64,000 bases of DNA from Cellulophaga tyrosinoxydans (GCF_900176415.1 NZ_FWXO01000001.1:550775-614774), one strand, 5' to 3'. Shown: positions 27,807 to 37,182, numbered from the stretch's first letter. The notes: generated by a model from the sequence alone, not told the origin. Made by a program: numbers and translations.

Positions 27807-27955
27807 GATTTCAATATTTAAAAATGGTTTAAAAAATACCATTGGTTTCTAATTAGACACGCCTAAAATGAAATACCCTACCCTTGTCTATTTTTTTTAC
27901 ATGATTATTTATTTTAAAGTCGCTCCAGCCAATAAAATATCCGTTCAATTAATAG

Positions 27956-27963
27956 TAAATTTG
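27956..27963 (+). promoter_or_regulatory. candidate -7 element of the MBL hydrolase gene
   Basis: TAAATTTG matches TAnnTTTG 22 bp before the ATG at 27985. No clear -33 box. Confidence 0.4.
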
Positions 27964-27984
27964 CGCTAACCTTGATGGATTAAA

Positions 27985-29118
27985 ATGTTGAAAAAAATAC
28001 TTAAAAAAATGATGATTGGCGTATTAATTAGTATTGGAGTTCTTATTGTAGCCTATCTTATATTTACAAGCTACTACCCCAGTTTTGGAGGAGATATTTC
28101 TAAAGAACGCCAAAAAAGCTACACAAAATCTGAGCAATTTGAAAATGGAGCTTTTAAAAATAAAAAGCCAGTCCCTAAAGACTTAAGTTTTACAGAAACG
28201 CTAAGTTTAGCTTACAAATTTTTCACTACCAATGTGCCCAATGGGAGGCCAAAAGCTGATTTAGCAGTGCGCAAATTAGATTCTACGGCTGTTGCAGATT
28301 ACAATAACAAAACAAGAATGGTCTGGTTTGGCCATTCCTCATTTCTTTTGCAAATAGAGGGGTTGAATATATTAATAGACCCTATGTTTGGTAAGGTTGC
28401 TGCACCACATAATTTATTAGGCGCTGAACGATTTAACAAAGAAATGCCAATAGCAGTTGAAAAACTACCGCAAATTGATGCCGTAATTTTTTCACATGAC
28501 CATTATGATCATCTAGATTACGAAACTATTTTAAAAATAAAAGATAAAGTTAATCACTACTTTGTGCCCTTAGGAGTAGGTGCACATTTAGAGGCATGGG
28601 GAGTTGCTTCAGACAAAATCACTGAATTAGATTGGTGGGAAGAAACTTCGTTAAATGAATTAAAATTTGTCTGTACTCCTGCTCAGCATTTTTCTGGCAG
28701 AAAATTTAATAATAGACAAAGTACGTTGTGGAGTTCTTGGGTTATAAAATCTCCTAACGAAAATATATACTTTAGTGGCGATAGTGGTTATGCATCACAT
28801 TTTAAGGAAATTGGAAACAAATATGGGCCGTTTGATTTAGCTTTACTGGAATGCGGACAATACAACCAAATGTGGTCCGATATTCATATGATGCCTGAAG
28901 AAACGGCACAAGCAGGATTAGATCTTAAGGCCAATAAAATTATGCCAATACATTGGGCTGGTTTTAAATTAGCTTTGCATTCTTGGACTGATCCAATTAT
29001 ACGGGTTAAGGCAAAAGCTTTAGAATTGAACCTAAACGTAATTACCCCAATAATAGGAGAAAATATAGTAGTTAAAGATTCACTAAATAATTACATTAAC
29101 TGGTGGGAAGGTCTGTAA
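27985..29118 (+). CDS. membrane-anchored MBL fold hydrolase (NAPE-PLD/UlaG-like)
   Basis: A 377-aa protein with an N-terminal membrane anchor (MMIGVLISIGVLIVAYLIF, about residues 9-27). The metallo-beta-lactamase core begins at VWFGHSSFLLQIEG and contains SHDHYDHLDYE (HxHxDH, about residues 171-181), PAQHFSGRKF, YFSGDSGYA and PIHWAGF. This order and the tryptophan-rich WW segments match the NAPE-hydrolysing phospholipase-D-like branch. It may cleave a phosphodiester bond in membrane lipids; the substrate in bacteria is unknown. Confidence 0.87.
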   Translation: MLKKILKKMMIGVLISIGVLIVAYLIFTSYYPSFGGDISKERQKSYTKSEQFENGAFKNKKPVPKDLSFTETLSLAYKFFTTNVPNGRPKADLAVRKLDSTAVADYNNKTRMVWFGHSSFLLQIEGLNILIDPMFGKVAAPHNLLGAERFNKEMPIAVEKLPQIDAVIFSHDHYDHLDYETILKIKDKVNHYFVPLGVGAHLEAWGVASDKITELDWWEETSLNELKFVCTPAQHFSGRKFNNRQSTLWSSWVIKSPNENIYFSGDSGYASHFKEIGNKYGPFDLALLECGQYNQMWSDIHMMPEETAQAGLDLKANKIMPIHWAGFKLALHSWTDPIIRVKAKALELNLNVITPIIGENIVVKDSLNNYINWWEGL

Positions 29119-29159
29119 TTACTAATAATTTAAACCAAGAATTATAAAATTAACTCATA

Positions 29160-29175
29160 TGTGACTTTTGTCACA
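29160..29175. promoter_or_regulatory. CRP/FNR-type operator
   Basis: TGTGA-N6-TCACA, a perfect two-fold symmetric match to the CRP/FNR-family consensus (TGTGACTTTTGTCACA). It is centred about 67 bp before the DUF2892 ATG and about 32 bp upstream of a GATATTTG -7 candidate (29197-29204). No -33 box is present at normal spacing, as expected for an activator-dependent promoter. Confidence 0.65.
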
Positions 29176-29234
29176 TTTAATGATATTAGTATTTCTGATA
29201 TTTGTTACTATAATAACCAATAACATCAAAGATC

Positions 29235-29447
29235 ATGAAAAACAACATGGGATCAACCGACAAAATTATTAGATTTATTATTGCTGCAATTTTTGTTATT
29301 TTATATTTCACCAATACAGTTACGGGTACTTTAGGAATAGTGCTACTTGTACTTGCAGGTGTTTTTGTACTTACCAGTTTAGTAAGTTTTTGTCCACTTT
29401 ATACATTATTTGGCTTTTCTTCATGCCCTGTAAAGCCTAAAGAATAA
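29235..29447 (+). CDS. DUF2892 (YgaP-like) inner membrane protein
   Basis: A 70-aa protein with two membrane segments (IIRFIIAAIFVILYFTN and LGIVLLVLAGVFVLTSLV) and a final CPLYTLFGFSSCPVK. It matches the small DUF2892 family, in other proteins found as the membrane tail of YgaP rhodanese. Here it is free-standing. The CRP/FNR-like operator upstream suggests control by oxygen, redox or a cyclic nucleotide, and the terminal cysteines would fit a sulfur or redox role, but both are inferences. Confidence 0.88.
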   Translation: MKNNMGSTDKIIRFIIAAIFVILYFTNTVTGTLGIVLLVLAGVFVLTSLVSFCPLYTLFGFSSCPVKPKE

Positions 29448-29460
29448 AACATAAAATTTC

Positions 29461-29512
29461 AAAAGGGTTTGTTTCATTATGCATAATGCTTTGAATAAAT
29501 AAACCTCTTTTT
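29461..29512 (+). terminator. imperfect long hairpin after DUF2892
   Basis: Outer arms AAAAGGGTTTGTT and AATAAACCTCTTTT pair imperfectly around the perfect palindrome CATTATGCATAATG (29475-29488), followed by T-rich sequence. Probable intrinsic terminator. Confidence 0.55.
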
Positions 29513-29572
29513 AATTATAATTCAAAGATGTAATGGATAGATACATCTTTACAAGAATCTTCTATATTTCGC

Positions 29573-29580
29573 TATCTTTG
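29573..29580 (+). promoter_or_regulatory. candidate -7 element of the M28 lipoprotein gene
   Basis: TATCTTTG is a perfect TAnnTTTG element 46 bp before the ATG at 29626. Confidence 0.4.
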
Positions 29581-29625
29581 AGTAAATCAGAAAAATAAAC
29601 CTTTCTCTAATTTTACTTTAAGATT

Positions 29626-31248
29626 ATGAAAAAACTTCATCTCATACCAGTTTTATTACTTCTAATATTTAGCTGTAAACCTGAAGAAAAGGAAAATACC
29701 AAAACCATTGAAGTAGCTATTACCACCATTGGTAATAGCATAGAGCGTTTAGCTTCTGATGATTTTCAAGGAAGAATGCCTTTTACTGAAGGTGAAACAA
29801 AGACTGTTAATTACCTAAAAGATGAATTTGTAAAACTAGGCCTTGAACCTGGAAATGGCGACAGCTATTTTCAAAATGTCCCAATGGTTGAAATTACAGG
29901 AAAACCATCAGAAAAAATGGTGATATCTGGAGGACAAAAAAAAATCGATTTAAAATATTACGAAGATTTTGTAGCGCTTACACAAAAAATTAGTCCTGAG
30001 GTTAGCTTAGATAACTCGGAACTTGTATTTGCTGGTTACGGAATTGTAGCTCCTGAATATAATTGGAATGATTATGAAGGTATAGATTGGAAAGGAAAGA
30101 CTGCCGTAGTTTTAGTTAATGATCCGGGTTTTAAATCTGGTGATTCTACTTTATTCAAAGGGAATGCAATGACTTATTATGGCAGATGGACTTATAAATA
30201 TGAAGAAGCCGCTCGACAAGGTGCAGCTGGTGTACTTATAATTCACGAAACAGAACCAGCTTCCTATGGTTGGAATGTAGTACAATCTAGTTGGAGTGGT
30301 GCACGTATGAATTTAGAGAGTAATGCTCCATTATGCGATGTACAAGGTTGGATTAGCATGGAAAGCGCACAAAAATTATTTGAAGCCTCTTCTATTGCCA
30401 ATAAAAACTATAATGAACTAGCAAAACAGAAAAATTTTAAACCTATACTATTAGGATTAAAAGCGTCCGTAAAAATCACTAATACCATAAAGAAAGATGC
30501 ATCTAAAAATGTTGTTGCATTAATACCAGGTACGGATCAAAAAGATGAATATATAATTTATTCAGCCCATTGGGATCATTTAGGGGTTGGCAGACCAGTT
30601 AATAATGACTCCATATACAACGGAGCAGTGGACAATGCATCGGGAACGGCTTGTCTACTAGCAATTGCAGAAGCATTTAAAAAATCTGGACCTCAAAAAC
30701 GATCTATTGTTTTTATTGCTGTAACTGCTGAGGAGCAAGGATTATTAGGTTCTGCTTACTATTCAGAAAATCCTATTTACGACCCAAAAAAAACTGTGGC
30801 GAATATAAATATGGATGCTATTGAAAGTCCTGGACCTATGAAAGATTTAACGATAACAGGTTACGGACAATCGGAAATGGATGAATATGCTAAAAAAGCT
30901 GCCGATAAACAAGGTAGATATATCATTCCTGATCCTGAAGCTGAGAAAGGCTATTTCTTTAGATCAGATCATTTTAATTTTGCTAAAATTGGTATTCCTG
31001 CTTTATATGCAAGTGGTAGTCATGAAGATTTTAAACATGGTGTTGCCTATGTGCAAAAAATGAAAGAAGATTATCAAAATAATAAATACCATCAACCAGC
31101 AGACGAATATGAGCCTGGGAAAACAGAACTGAGTGGGATTCAGTTTGATGCGCAATTATTATTTGAAGTTGGGTTATTATTATCTAACGAAAAATATTTC
31201 CCAAAATGGTATGATACAAGCGAATTTAAAGCAGCACGAGAAAAATAA
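29626..31248 (+). CDS. M28 family peptidase, lipoprotein
   Basis: A 540-aa lipoprotein: signal MKKLHLIPVLLLLIFSC with a lipobox ending at Cys17. The first ~280 residues include a PA domain (LVFAGYGIVAPEYNW onward). The catalytic zinc domain follows: SAHWDHLG (about residues 313-320), GAVDNASGTACLL (about 331-343), VTAEEQGLLGSAYY (about 366-379), NMDAIES, and the distal RSDHFNF. It probably removes N-terminal amino acids from peptides at the cell surface or periplasm. The pentapeptide-repeat gene starts 7 bp downstream, so this begins a likely four-gene transcript to the terminator near 32717. Confidence 0.92.
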   Translation: MKKLHLIPVLLLLIFSCKPEEKENTKTIEVAITTIGNSIERLASDDFQGRMPFTEGETKTVNYLKDEFVKLGLEPGNGDSYFQNVPMVEITGKPSEKMVISGGQKKIDLKYYEDFVALTQKISPEVSLDNSELVFAGYGIVAPEYNWNDYEGIDWKGKTAVVLVNDPGFKSGDSTLFKGNAMTYYGRWTYKYEEAARQGAAGVLIIHETEPASYGWNVVQSSWSGARMNLESNAPLCDVQGWISMESAQKLFEASSIANKNYNELAKQKNFKPILLGLKASVKITNTIKKDASKNVVALIPGTDQKDEYIIYSAHWDHLGVGRPVNNDSIYNGAVDNASGTACLLAIAEAFKKSGPQKRSIVFIAVTAEEQGLLGSAYYSENPIYDPKKTVANINMDAIESPGPMKDLTITGYGQSEMDEYAKKAADKQGRYIIPDPEAEKGYFFRSDHFNFAKIGIPALYASGSHEDFKHGVAYVQKMKEDYQNNKYHQPADEYEPGKTELSGIQFDAQLLFEVGLLLSNEKYFPKWYDTSEFKAAREK

Positions 31249-31255
31249 AACGTAA

Positions 31256-31828
31256 ATGAATGAATCTTTAGTTTTTGATAAAACCTTTAAAGGTCAAGAC
31301 TATACCAAAATTAGGTTACCTAAAGCAGAATATGAAAATTGTATTTTTGATACCTGTCAATTTTCCCATTCGGACATAACGAATACCACCTTTTCAGAAT
31401 GTATCTTTATAGATTGTGATTTAAGTAACGCTAATTTTTCCGAAGCAACTATTAAAGAAACCGAGTTTAAAAACTGTAAAATTCTAGGTGTTAATTTCCA
31501 AAGTTGTAATCCCTTTTTACTATCCTTTAATTTTGAAAAGTGCATCCTTAATTTTTCTTCTTTTTATCAAATGAAACTAAAGAAGATTCATTTTAATTCT
31601 TGTAAAATGATTAAAGTAGAATTTACTGAAGCGGATTTGTCTGAAGCAATTTTTACCGACTGTGATTTGGAAAATGCCTTTTTTAATAGCACAAATTTGG
31701 AAAAAGCTGATTTTAGCACTTCCTACAATTTCACCATAAATCCTGAAGAAAATAAAATTCAGAAAGCGAAGTTTTCCAAAGAAAATTTAGCAGGCTTGCT
31801 CTGCCAGTATAAGTTAGTTATTAAATAA
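31256..31828 (+). CDS. pentapeptide repeat protein
   Basis: A 190-aa protein made largely of A(D/N)LSX-type pentapeptide repeats: ENCIFDTCQF, FSECIFIDCD, LSNANFSEAT, ADLSEAIFTDCD, LENAFFNSTN, LEKADF. These should fold as a right-handed quadrilateral beta helix of about six coils. Size and shape resemble Qnr/MfpA proteins that mimic DNA and protect gyrase, but no Qnr-specific feature can be confirmed here. No signal peptide, so cytoplasmic. Confidence 0.88.
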   Translation: MNESLVFDKTFKGQDYTKIRLPKAEYENCIFDTCQFSHSDITNTTFSECIFIDCDLSNANFSEATIKETEFKNCKILGVNFQSCNPFLLSFNFEKCILNFSSFYQMKLKKIHFNSCKMIKVEFTEADLSEAIFTDCDLENAFFNSTNLEKADFSTSYNFTINPEENKIQKAKFSKENLAGLLCQYKLVIK

Positions 31829-31872
31829 ATTATTTTAATTATTTGTATATTAGAATCTTAACTAGAAAAAAT

Positions 31873-32361
31873 ATGAAGTCTACACTCATTTTTTTATTGT
31901 TTACCATAGTAAGTACCGCTCAAAACACCTTGCAACTTGCTGAAAACGAAAAATCACCAAGTGCCACTCTTGCAGATGCCAGTTTTATGACTGGACATTG
32001 GATTGGCCAAGATTTTGGTGGTACTACAGAGGAAATATGGACCGAAGGAAATGGAAATTCTATGCTATTCTCCTTTAGATTGGTCATAGATGGTAAAGTA
32101 GATTTTTATGAAATTGGTCATATTATTGAAGAAGCTGGTACCATTAAATTGCAATTAAAGCATTTTAGTGGCAATTTAAAAGGCTGGGAAGAAAAAGACG
32201 AAACAGAAGATTTTAAATTAGTAAAAAAAGATAAAAACAAACTTTATTTTAGTGGGTTAACGTATGAGCGTAAAAGTGACACGGAGCTTACGGCCTATGT
32301 TTTAGTGTCAAATAATGAAGGTACTGCACAGGAAATGGAGTTCAACTTTAAAAAACAATAA
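31873..32361 (+). CDS. secreted DUF6265 family protein
   Basis: About 162 aa from the ATG at 31873, where a signal peptide begins (MKSTLIFLLFTIVSTAQ). The mature part begins with the FMTGHWIGQDFGGTTEEIW region that marks the DUF6265 family, a small lipocalin-like beta barrel of unknown function. The conserved Trp/Gly pattern (HWIG, GWEEKD) is intact. It belongs to the presumed operon from the M28 lipoprotein to the zinc-ribbon protein. Confidence 0.78.
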   Translation: MKSTLIFLLFTIVSTAQNTLQLAENEKSPSATLADASFMTGHWIGQDFGGTTEEIWTEGNGNSMLFSFRLVIDGKVDFYEIGHIIEEAGTIKLQLKHFSGNLKGWEEKDETEDFKLVKKDKNKLYFSGLTYERKSDTELTAYVLVSNNEGTAQEMEFNFKKQ

Positions 32362-32363
32362 CC

Positions 32364-32714
32364 TTGGATAAAAAATGCCCCGAATGTGGCGCCAAAATTA
32401 TTGGACGTATAGATAAAAAATTCTGTTCCGATTACTGTCGCAATGCCTTTAATAACAAAATTAATAAAGACAATAAAAATTTAATCCGGAATGTTAATAA
32501 CCGCTTGCGTAAGAATTACCGAATTCTAGAAAGTTTTCCTTTAACAGATGGCAAAACAAAAACTACCAGATATAAACTTCTAGACAAGGGTTTTGATTTT
32601 GAAAATTTCACAAGTATTTATACCACTAAAAAAGGCACCATGTATTTTTTCGTGTACGATTTAGGTTATTTGCCCTTAGACAATGACTATTATATGATTG
32701 TAAAAAGAGAATAA
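32364..32714 (+). CDS. small zinc-ribbon protein
   Basis: A 116-aa protein starting at a TTG two bases after the previous stop. The N-terminus CPECGAKIIGR-IDKKFCSDYCRNAF has the Cys-x2-Cys ... Cys-x3-Cys pattern of a treble-clef or FCS-type zinc finger often seen at the start of DUF2116-like proteins. The remainder is a basic helix (KINKDNKNLIRNVNNRLRK) followed by a beta-rich end. It is the last gene before a bidirectional hairpin. DNA or RNA binding is plausible but unproven. Confidence 0.75.
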   Translation: MDKKCPECGAKIIGRIDKKFCSDYCRNAFNNKINKDNKNLIRNVNNRLRKNYRILESFPLTDGKTKTTRYKLLDKGFDFENFTSIYTTKKGTMYFFVYDLGYLPLDNDYYMIVKRE

Positions 32715-32716
32715 AA

Positions 32717-32739
32717 AAACCTTGCAATTAGCAAGGTTT
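32717..32739. terminator. hairpin terminator between convergent genes
   Basis: AAACCTTGC / GCAAGGTTT (9-bp stem, 5-base loop), flanked by A- and T-rich runs, between the zinc-ribbon and CBS genes. Confidence 0.78.
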
Positions 32740-32768
32740 AAATTTTATAAAAGGCTTTAATAAATTTT

Positions 32769-33230
32769 TTACCAATTTTGGCCACTAAGCTTTAATGCAG
32801 CAACCACAATATCTTTACGACTTATTTGCCCCACTAATAATCCATTTTTCAATACAGGTAATCTGCGTCGGTTATTTTTATGGAAAATCCCAGCAGCATC
32901 AAAAATGCTTATATCATTAGAAATTGTTTCCACATTTTTAGTCATATAATTATCTACTCTTTTTTCTAAAATAGGTTGATTAAAATATCTGCTTTCAGAA
33001 ATAGTCTTCATACAATCTGCTTCCGATATAATTCCTACTAAAAATCCGTTATCATCTAAAACTGGACCACCAGAAATATTATATTTTGTAAAAAGTTCCA
33101 TAACTTCTAAAATGGACTGGTCTGGCTTAAAAGAAACGAGCTTTTTGGTCATGTAATCTTCGACCAAAATGGGTGCATCAAATTCCTTTTTTACAACTTT
33201 ACGTGCTCCTTGAAAACTTTTGATTCCCAT
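32769..33230 (-). CDS. CBS-pair domain protein
   Basis: A 153-aa protein composed of two CBS motifs: residues ~20-80 (VEDYMTKKLVSFKPDQSILEVM onward, with GGPVLDDNGFLVGIISEADC) and ~90-150 (NYMTKNVETISNDISIFDAAGIF, RRLPVLKNGLLVGQISRKD). A CBS pair binds adenosyl ligands such as AMP or ATP and typically regulates a partner, but no partner domain is fused here. It is monocistronic, and no target is evident from neighbours. Confidence 0.9.
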   Translation of the reverse strand: MGIKSFQGARKVVKKEFDAPILVEDYMTKKLVSFKPDQSILEVMELFTKYNISGGPVLDDNGFLVGIISEADCMKTISESRYFNQPILEKRVDNYMTKNVETISNDISIFDAAGIFHKNNRRRLPVLKNGLLVGQISRKDIVVAALKLSGQNW

Positions 33231-33440
33231 ATATTTTAATTTTTAGGTTGATTTTAAAGATAGCATTATTTTTAAGAAAACCTCAAATTTGTTTGATAAT
33301 TTCGATATAATTATCAGTGCTTTAAGAATTTAAGTGACTAATTGTGATAAATTAATTGAATTATATACCGATAATTATCCGGTTAGATTTTTATACTTTT
33401 ATAAAAAAGTAACTACGCATAACCAAATAGGCCCGAACAA

Positions 33441-35726
33441 ATGAAAAACAGCACAGCTACCCTATCCATTCTTCTTATAATATTATCGATTTATTTAGTG
33501 TTTAAATTATCTATGCCTAGTTACTCGGTGGATACTACTATTCCCCAATCTAATTTTTCTACAGACAGAGCTTTGGTGCATGTAAAAAATATGTCGAAAA
33601 AACCTCATGCAGTAGGGTTTTCTGCTCATTCAGAAGTGAGACAATATATTGTATCTGAACTTGAGAAAATGGGATTGGAAACTTCACTGCAAGAAGGATA
33701 CACAGTTGGCGATTGGGCTAATTATAGCAAAGCCACTAATATTTTAGCGCGAATTAAGGGTTTGGATAATGGAAAAGCTTTACTGCTACTTTCGCACTAT
33801 GATAGCAATCCACATTCATCATTAGGTGCCAGTGATGCTGCTAGTGGAGTTGCAACCATCTTAGAAGGCGTTAGAGCCTTTTTGACAGAAAATAAAACGC
33901 CAAAAAATGATATTATAATCCTTATTTCAGACGCTGAAGAATTAGGGCTTAATGGTGCAGATCTTTTTGTAAATAAACATCCGTGGATTCAAGATGTAGG
34001 ATTAGTACTAAATTTTGAAGCGCGTGGAAGTGGCGGACCATCGTATATGCTCATTGAAACCAATAGAGGAAATGGCAATTTAATCAAAGAGTTTACTAAA
34101 GCAAATCCTGATTATCCTGTGGCCAACTCCTTGGTGTATAGCATCTACAAAATGCTACCAAATGACACAGATTTAACCGTGTTTAGAGAAGATGCTGATA
34201 TAGAAGGTCTAAACTTTGCATTTATAGACGATCATTTCGATTATCATACGGTTCGTGATAATTACAAAAGACTCGATAAAAACACGTTAGCCCATCAAGG
34301 CAGTTATCTTATGCCTTTGCTTAAGTATTTTAGTAATTCAGATTTAACTAATTTAAAAAGTCTAGATGATTATAATTATTTTAATGTGCCTTTTTTTAAA
34401 CTTGTTTCTTATCCTTTTGAATGGGTTTGGCCGTTATTTGTGTTAGCTGTTATACTATTTATTGCATTACTAATATTTGGTTTTAAAAAGAGTTCATTAA
34501 ACCTAAAAGATAGTTTAAAGAGTTTTTTACCTGTTTTTATAATACTAATAATTAATGGAGTGGTGGGTTATTTCAGCTGGAATGTATTAAAATGGATCTA
34601 TCCAGAATATCAAGATATTTTACACGGATTTACGTATAATGGCTACACCTATATTTTGGCTTTTGTACTTTTTTCGGTTTCCGTTTGTTTTTATACGTAT
34701 TCAAAGTTTAAAGCCATAAAAACCGCTAATCTTTTAGTGGCTCCCATTATTATTTGGTTAATTCTCTGTGGCGCGATAACAGTCTATTTACCTGGCGCCA
34801 ACTTTTTTATTATTCCAGTTTTTGCCTTATTGGCCTCTTTTATGGTAGCTATAAATCAAGATAAACCAAATGCATTACTACTAGTTTTTCTAGCCTTACC
34901 AGCATTATGGATTTTCACGCCATTTATTAAAATGTTTCCTGTAGGATTAGGTTTAAAAATGATGGTGGCATCTACAGTGTTGAGTACTTTAGTTTTTATG
35001 CTTTTGTTACCAATTTTCGGCTATTTCAGAAACAAAAAATACTTGTCTTTTTTAACTTTTGTCATGTTCATTATTAGCATGCTCGTTGCACATTTTAATT
35101 CAAGCTTTAATGAATACAATGCAAAACCTACTAGCTTATTGTATGTTTTAAACACTGATACGAATACCGCTGAATGGGCAACTTATGAAAAGGTATTATC
35201 CAATTGGACTTCCCAATTTATTGGAGCTAATAAAAAAGCACCAAAAGCACTTAACGAAAATACCATTAGCAGTAAATACAATTCTGGATTTACATACGTA
35301 GCCGATGCCCCATTAAAAAACCTTGCATCGCCAAAGATTCAGCAAACAAAAGATACCATTATTAACAACGAGCGCCATCTTCAAATATGCATTACACCAC
35401 AACGAAATGTTAATCGACTAGATGTTTTTACAAATAATGCAATCATAAGTAAAGCAACTATAAATTCTTTGGAGCTTTCAGAATTCTTTTTAAAAAACAG
35501 AAAAAATGGAAAACTGATCACCCATTATATATCTGATAATGATTATACCGAATTAGATTTAGTAATTCCGCAACACGAAAAACTACAATTAACTATCTAT
35601 GAAGCATCTAATGATTTACTAGTTAATGAACAGTTTACTGTACCAGAAAGACCAAATACTACTATTCCTATGCCTTTTGTTTTAAATGATGCAGTTGTAA
35701 TTACTAAAACAATACGTTTTGAATAA
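33441..35726 (+). CDS. M28 peptidase with multi-spanning membrane domain (Fxna/ERMP1-like)
   Basis: A 761-aa protein. An N-terminal anchor (residues ~8-25) precedes an M28 catalytic domain: LLSHYDSNPHSSLGASDAASG (about residues 115-135), IILISDAEELGLNGADLF (about 155-172) and FIDDHFDYHT (about 266-275). From about residue 330 to 560 there are eight or so hydrophobic segments, then a soluble beta-rich C-terminal domain. The layout is that of the ER-metallopeptidase-1-like M28 family, with the protease domain probably outside the inner membrane. The next gene overlaps its 3' end by 8 bp. Confidence 0.88.
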   Translation: MKNSTATLSILLIILSIYLVFKLSMPSYSVDTTIPQSNFSTDRALVHVKNMSKKPHAVGFSAHSEVRQYIVSELEKMGLETSLQEGYTVGDWANYSKATNILARIKGLDNGKALLLLSHYDSNPHSSLGASDAASGVATILEGVRAFLTENKTPKNDIIILISDAEELGLNGADLFVNKHPWIQDVGLVLNFEARGSGGPSYMLIETNRGNGNLIKEFTKANPDYPVANSLVYSIYKMLPNDTDLTVFREDADIEGLNFAFIDDHFDYHTVRDNYKRLDKNTLAHQGSYLMPLLKYFSNSDLTNLKSLDDYNYFNVPFFKLVSYPFEWVWPLFVLAVILFIALLIFGFKKSSLNLKDSLKSFLPVFIILIINGVVGYFSWNVLKWIYPEYQDILHGFTYNGYTYILAFVLFSVSVCFYTYSKFKAIKTANLLVAPIIIWLILCGAITVYLPGANFFIIPVFALLASFMVAINQDKPNALLLVFLALPALWIFTPFIKMFPVGLGLKMMVASTVLSTLVFMLLLPIFGYFRNKKYLSFLTFVMFIISMLVAHFNSSFNEYNAKPTSLLYVLNTDTNTAEWATYEKVLSNWTSQFIGANKKAPKALNENTISSKYNSGFTYVADAPLKNLASPKIQQTKDTIINNERHLQICITPQRNVNRLDVFTNNAIISKATINSLELSEFFLKNRKNGKLITHYISDNDYTELDLVIPQHEKLQLTIYEASNDLLVNEQFTVPERPNTTIPMPFVLNDAVVITKTIRFE

Positions 35727-36528
35727 TTATATTGGTATTATTGGCTGTGGTTGGCTAGGCCTACCTCTAGCTGAAGCTTTGGTTCTTGATGGTTTTAATG
35801 TAAAAGGCAGCACAACAGCGGAAAATAAACTGAGTATTTTAAATAATGCTGGTATTGCACCTTATCTAATTTCGCTATCGGAAAACAGTATCGAGGGAGA
35901 CATAACCAATTTTTTAAACGGGGTAAAAACTTTAGTCTTAAATGTACCACCAAAACTTCGTGGAACCAATTCAGAAAATTACGTTGCAAAAATGCAAGTA
36001 CTTTACTTTGCCATAAAAAAATCAGAAGTAAAAAATATTGTATTTGTAAGTAGTACCTCGGTATATGGAGATATTGATGGTGAAGTAACAGAAAAAACTA
36101 TTCCATCGCCCACTACAGCATCTGGAAAACAACTTTTAGCATCAGAAAACATATTTAAAAACGACCCTTTACTGCAAACCACTATAATTAGGTTTGGAGG
36201 ATTAATTAGTGAAGACAGGCATCCAGTAACTATGCTTTCGAAAAAAGATAATTTACATAATGGGAATATGCCGGTAAATTTAATCCACAGAAATGACTGT
36301 ATTAGAATTATAGAGCTGATATTGAAAGAGGGTACATGTAACGTAATAATTAATGGCGTTTATCCAAAACACCCCACTAAAAAGGAGTATTATAAAAGAG
36401 AGGCAATATTAAGAGACTTAAAACCACCCGTTTATATTGAAGATTCAACAATAAATGGCAAAATTATTACACCTGAATACCTTTTAAATGTTAAAAATTT
36501 CAATTTTCTTACATCAATTGAGAATTGA
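35719..36528 (+). CDS. NAD(P)-binding epimerase-like protein (YeeZ type)
   Basis: A 269-aa Rossmann-fold protein that starts at a TTG inside the last codons of the M28 gene. GIIGCGWLGLPLAEAL (GxGxxG, about residues 6-21) is the dinucleotide motif. VFVSSTSVYGDI (about 110-121) is the usual SDR segment, but the YxxxK catalytic pair is not in its typical form. This fits the YeeZ/SDR-a-like proteins of unknown substrate. The 8-bp overlap implies co-translation with the upstream membrane peptidase; no shared function is known. Confidence 0.82.
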   Translation: MNNYIGIIGCGWLGLPLAEALVLDGFNVKGSTTAENKLSILNNAGIAPYLISLSENSIEGDITNFLNGVKTLVLNVPPKLRGTNSENYVAKMQVLYFAIKKSEVKNIVFVSSTSVYGDIDGEVTEKTIPSPTTASGKQLLASENIFKNDPLLQTTIIRFGGLISEDRHPVTMLSKKDNLHNGNMPVNLIHRNDCIRIIELILKEGTCNVIINGVYPKHPTKKEYYKREAILRDLKPPVYIEDSTINGKIITPEYLLNVKNFNFLTSIEN

Positions 36529-36639
36529 CTTACAACAAATTTCCCTTATTTCACAACAAATAACCGCCTAAACTGTTAATACTCCGTGCATTTCATCGAT
36601 TAAATTATAACTTTAAGATATAATTTTAAATCGATTAAC

Positions 36640-37014
36640 ATGGAAAATTCAAGTTTAAAAAGTAGAGTAATTTCAGAATTTGAAGCTCTTATTTCGCGAA
36701 GTTGTCCAAATCGTAACGTTCCACAGAAGTTTAAAAACCTACATGTAGCAATTTTAAAAAAATACTACAACGCTTCTGATGTATCCATTGATTACCATCG
36801 AAAACGGGTAGAAATGGAAATTATTTTGGATGATAACCATTACAATCCTAAACGGATTAACACGTATCTTCCAACCTTACATACCAACTTATTATTTAAA
36901 AATCTTAAAGATTTTTTAAAAGCTTCTATAGAGAGTGACAATAAGAGTATAGCATTTTATGCCAGTCTATTACGTTCTTATGCAAATAAAGACGTAACGC
37001 TTATGGCTGTTTAA
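36640..37014 (+). CDS. conserved hypothetical protein
   Basis: A 124-aa soluble protein, basic and mainly helical, with no signal peptide or membrane segment. Segments such as SRSCPNRNVPQKFKNLHVAIL and RKRVEMEIILDDN give no recognisable domain. It is flanked by its own terminator (37035-37062) and an intergenic promoter region, so it appears to be a single-gene unit. I do not recognise a family. Confidence 0.6.
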   Translation: MENSSLKSRVISEFEALISRSCPNRNVPQKFKNLHVAILKKYYNASDVSIDYHRKRVEMEIILDDNHYNPKRINTYLPTLHTNLLFKNLKDFLKASIESDNKSIAFYASLLRSYANKDVTLMAV

Positions 37015-37034
37015 TTTTTAAATCAATTATTTAT

Positions 37035-37062
37035 AAAAAAGATGCTCTATAGCATCTTTTTT
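37035..37062 (+). terminator. hairpin terminator
   Basis: Perfect 12-bp stem AAAAAAGATGCT / AGCATCTTTTTT with a CTAT loop, 20 bp after the hypothetical gene. Confidence 0.88.
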
Positions 37063-37182
37063 CATTTCCTATCTTGAGTAAATTCTTCTTCAAATGAATA
37101 TCAATGTTTTAATGATTTCCTTAACAGCATGCTACGAATAAATTTTATAGTTTAGCAATCCAAAAAAATAACCAGAAGTAAA

